NCBI RefSeq assembly: GCF_026341855.1 | Contig: NZ_JAPENW010000001.1 | Coordinates: 2,528,501-2,592,500 of the forward strand | Length of the DNA: 64,000 nucleotides | Origin: Streptomyces sp. NBC_00568 | GTDB taxonomy: Bacteria; Actinomycetota; Actinomycetes; Streptomycetales; Streptomycetaceae | Direction: 5' to 3' | Part shown: positions 60,529 to 64,000 of the stretch, one piece after another | Layout of the letters: each line of letters opens with the position of its first letter | Position numbering within the stretch: position 1 is the first letter of the stretch | The notes under the pieces: model-generated | Database searches by the model: none | What the model saw: only the letters and a program-made list of their open reading frames with translations | Told to the model about the DNA's origin: nothing | Position numbers and translations under genes: made by a program

Positions 60529-60548
60529 GCCCCCGCCGATGGGTGCCG

Positions 60549-61193
60549 TCATACGAGCAGGTCAGCCAACTCCCCCATGTCGGAGAAGAGTTGGGTGGCA
60601 CCGACCAGCCTGTCGGCCGGCGTCATCGCCGTGAACCCGTACACGTCCATCCCGGCCGCGTTGGCCGCCCGCACCCCCAGCGGACTGTCCTCGACGACGG
60701 CGCACTTCTCCGGCCGGACACCCACGCGCTCGGCCGCGTGGAGGAACAGATCGGGGGCCGGCTTGCCCCGCCCCACGTCCTGCGAACTGAAGATCCGCTC
60801 GTCGTCGAACCAGCGGTCGAGTCCGGTCGTCCGATGCCCGACCCGGATCCGCTCATGACTCCCGGAGGAGGCCACGCAGTACGGCACTCCGTCCGCGGCC
60901 AGCTTCTCCAGCACCTGCCCGGCACCGGGAACGGGCTTCAGCTCCCGCTCGAAGGCGGCGAAGACCCGGGCGTGGAACACGTCGTCGAAGTCGTCCGGCA
61001 GCCGCTGCCCGGTGCGTTCGAGGACCATGTCGTGGATGCGGTGCATGGCGGAGCCCATGTAGTCACGCAAGGAGTCCTCGTACGAGGTGGGGTGCCCCAG
61101 CTCGGTGAGGTAGGCGGCCAGAAGAGTGTTGGAGATCGGCTCACTGTCCACGAGGACGCCGTCGTTGTCGAAAATGATCAGGTCATAGCGCAT
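60549..61193 (-). CDS. HAD-superfamily hydrolase (beta-phosphoglucomutase/GPP-like)
   Basis: 214 residues: motif I LIIFDNDGVLVDSEPISN, motif II VASSGSHERI, motif III GRGKPAPDLFLHAAERVGV and motif IV VVEDSPLGVRAANAAGMDVY, with a four-helix cap. It dephosphorylates a small phosphorylated sugar or similar. The Asp-Asn-Asp-Gly variant of motif I is common in this subgroup. It starts just downstream of the rRNA terminator and is probably leaderless. Confidence 0.93.
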   Translation of the reverse strand: MRYDLIIFDNDGVLVDSEPISNTLLAAYLTELGHPTSYEDSLRDYMGSAMHRIHDMVLERTGQRLPDDFDDVFHARVFAAFERELKPVPGAGQVLEKLAADGVPYCVASSGSHERIRVGHRTTGLDRWFDDERIFSSQDVGRGKPAPDLFLHAAERVGVRPEKCAVVEDSPLGVRAANAAGMDVYGFTAMTPADRLVGATQLFSDMGELADLLV

Positions 61194-61200
61194 AACAAAG

Positions 61201-61206
61201 ACCCTA
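61201..61206 (-). promoter_or_regulatory. -10 box TAGGGT for the HAD gene
   Basis: On the minus strand TAGGGT is followed by 7 nt and then the ATG at 61193, with no ribosome site. The rRNA terminator lies directly upstream, so the -35 region would fall inside its stem. Confidence 0.45.
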
Positions 61207-61212
61207 AACGCA

Positions 61213-61251
61213 GAAAACCCCCGCCACCGGTTTCCCGGTACGGGGGTTTTC
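61213..61251 (-). terminator. Terminator of the rRNA operon
   Basis: GAAAACCCCCG and CGGGGGTTTTC form an 11-bp outer stem; an inner ACCGG/CCGGT hairpin is enclosed. It is followed on the minus strand by the T-rich end of the stem, as expected after 5S rRNA. Confidence 0.9.
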
Positions 61252-61260
61252 TTCAAAATT

Positions 61261-61380
61261 TGTTCGGCGGCGTCCTACTCTCCCACAGGGTCCCCCCTGC
61301 AGTACCATCGGCGCTGTGAGGCTTAGCTTCCGGGTTCGGAATGTAACCGGGCGTTTCCCTCACGCTATGACCACCGAAAC
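61261..61380 (-). rRNA. rrf: 5S ribosomal RNA
   Basis: The minus strand reads GUUUCGGUGGUCAUAGCGU at the 5' end, CCGAACCCGGAAGCUAAGCC in the middle and GGACGCCGCCGAACA at the 3' end. This is the classical 120-nt Streptomyces 5S rRNA. The ~90-bp gap to 23S is the internal spacer. Confidence 0.96.
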
Positions 61381-61469
61381 ACTATGAAACTGTCAACCGG
61401 AGCCGTGGCATAGCTACGACGGTTGTTCGTGGTTTCAGAACCAACACAGTGGACGCGAGCAACTGAGGA

Positions 61470-64000
<2,531 letters not shown>

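Overview
This window is high-GC actinobacterial chromosome and is almost certainly from a Streptomyces. The evidence is the codon bias, many GTG/TTG starts, leaderless genes with a -10 box about 7 nt before the start, and the marker loci bldN-rsbN, rex-hemACD, XRE/DUF397 and class F sortase. It reads as ordinary core chromosome with a few accessory insertions. I see no prophage, insertion sequence, CRISPR array or biosynthetic cluster.

Layout. 1-2.2 kb: 3' end of lysA, a repeat-rich secreted protein and a class F sortase. 2.3-7.0 kb: kdp potassium pump operon (a 27-aa peptide gene, kdpF, kdpA, kdpB, kdpC) on the minus strand. 7.1-14.1 kb, divergent: a KimA-like permease, a second APC-type permease and an OmpR-type two-component pair whose kinase has a Pro/Gly/Ser-repeat tail. 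14.4-20.6 kb: redox and efflux genes with their regulators (FMN reductase/luciferase-like pair, AraC regulator, MFS exporter, quinone oxidoreductase with divergent HxlR regulator, MarR regulator). 21-25.5 kb: small secreted and membrane proteins, an SDR, a free-standing LAGLIDADG endonuclease gene and rtcB. 25.6-29.1 kb: two lipoproteins and a DUF2637 membrane protein. 29.2-32.8 kb: divergent lysS and argS. 33-38.7 kb: DUF4253, aminotransferase, methyltransferase, membrane-bound XRE sensor and DUF4232 lipoprotein. 38.7-48.0 kb: haem biosynthesis, with hemB separated by a regulatory cassette (HTH, ATP-binding protein, XRE, DUF397) from the overlapping operon rex-hemA-hemC-hemD, which starts at a near-perfect Rex operator. 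48.3-55.9 kb: glutaredoxin, HAD-IB phosphatase, bldN and rsbN (sporulation sigma/anti-sigma), acyltransferase, epimerase, ribosomal protein bS22 and a small excisionase-type HTH protein. 56-61.2 kb: phosphatase-like protein, acuC, MFS, VC0807-family membrane protein and HAD phosphatase. 61.26-64 kb: 5S and most of 23S rRNA on the minus strand.

How the genes work together. Potassium uptake is concentrated in the first 11 kb: a P-type pump, a KimA-like transporter and a related permease. The divergent kdp/kimA-like gap holds a perfect 22-bp inverted repeat and a 32-bp-spaced direct repeat. Rex links NADH redox state to tetrapyrrole synthesis. A conserved pattern for a sigma-BldN promoter lies before rsbN, so the sigma factor probably induces its own inhibitor.

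The most unusual structure is a composite intergenic repeat of about 280-350 bp present three times. It contains a 113-116-bp element with 21-bp terminal inverted repeats and internal hairpins. In every copy the same end of the repeat lies just after the stop codon of the neighbouring gene.

All functional statements come from reading the sequence and recalling protein families. No database search was possible.
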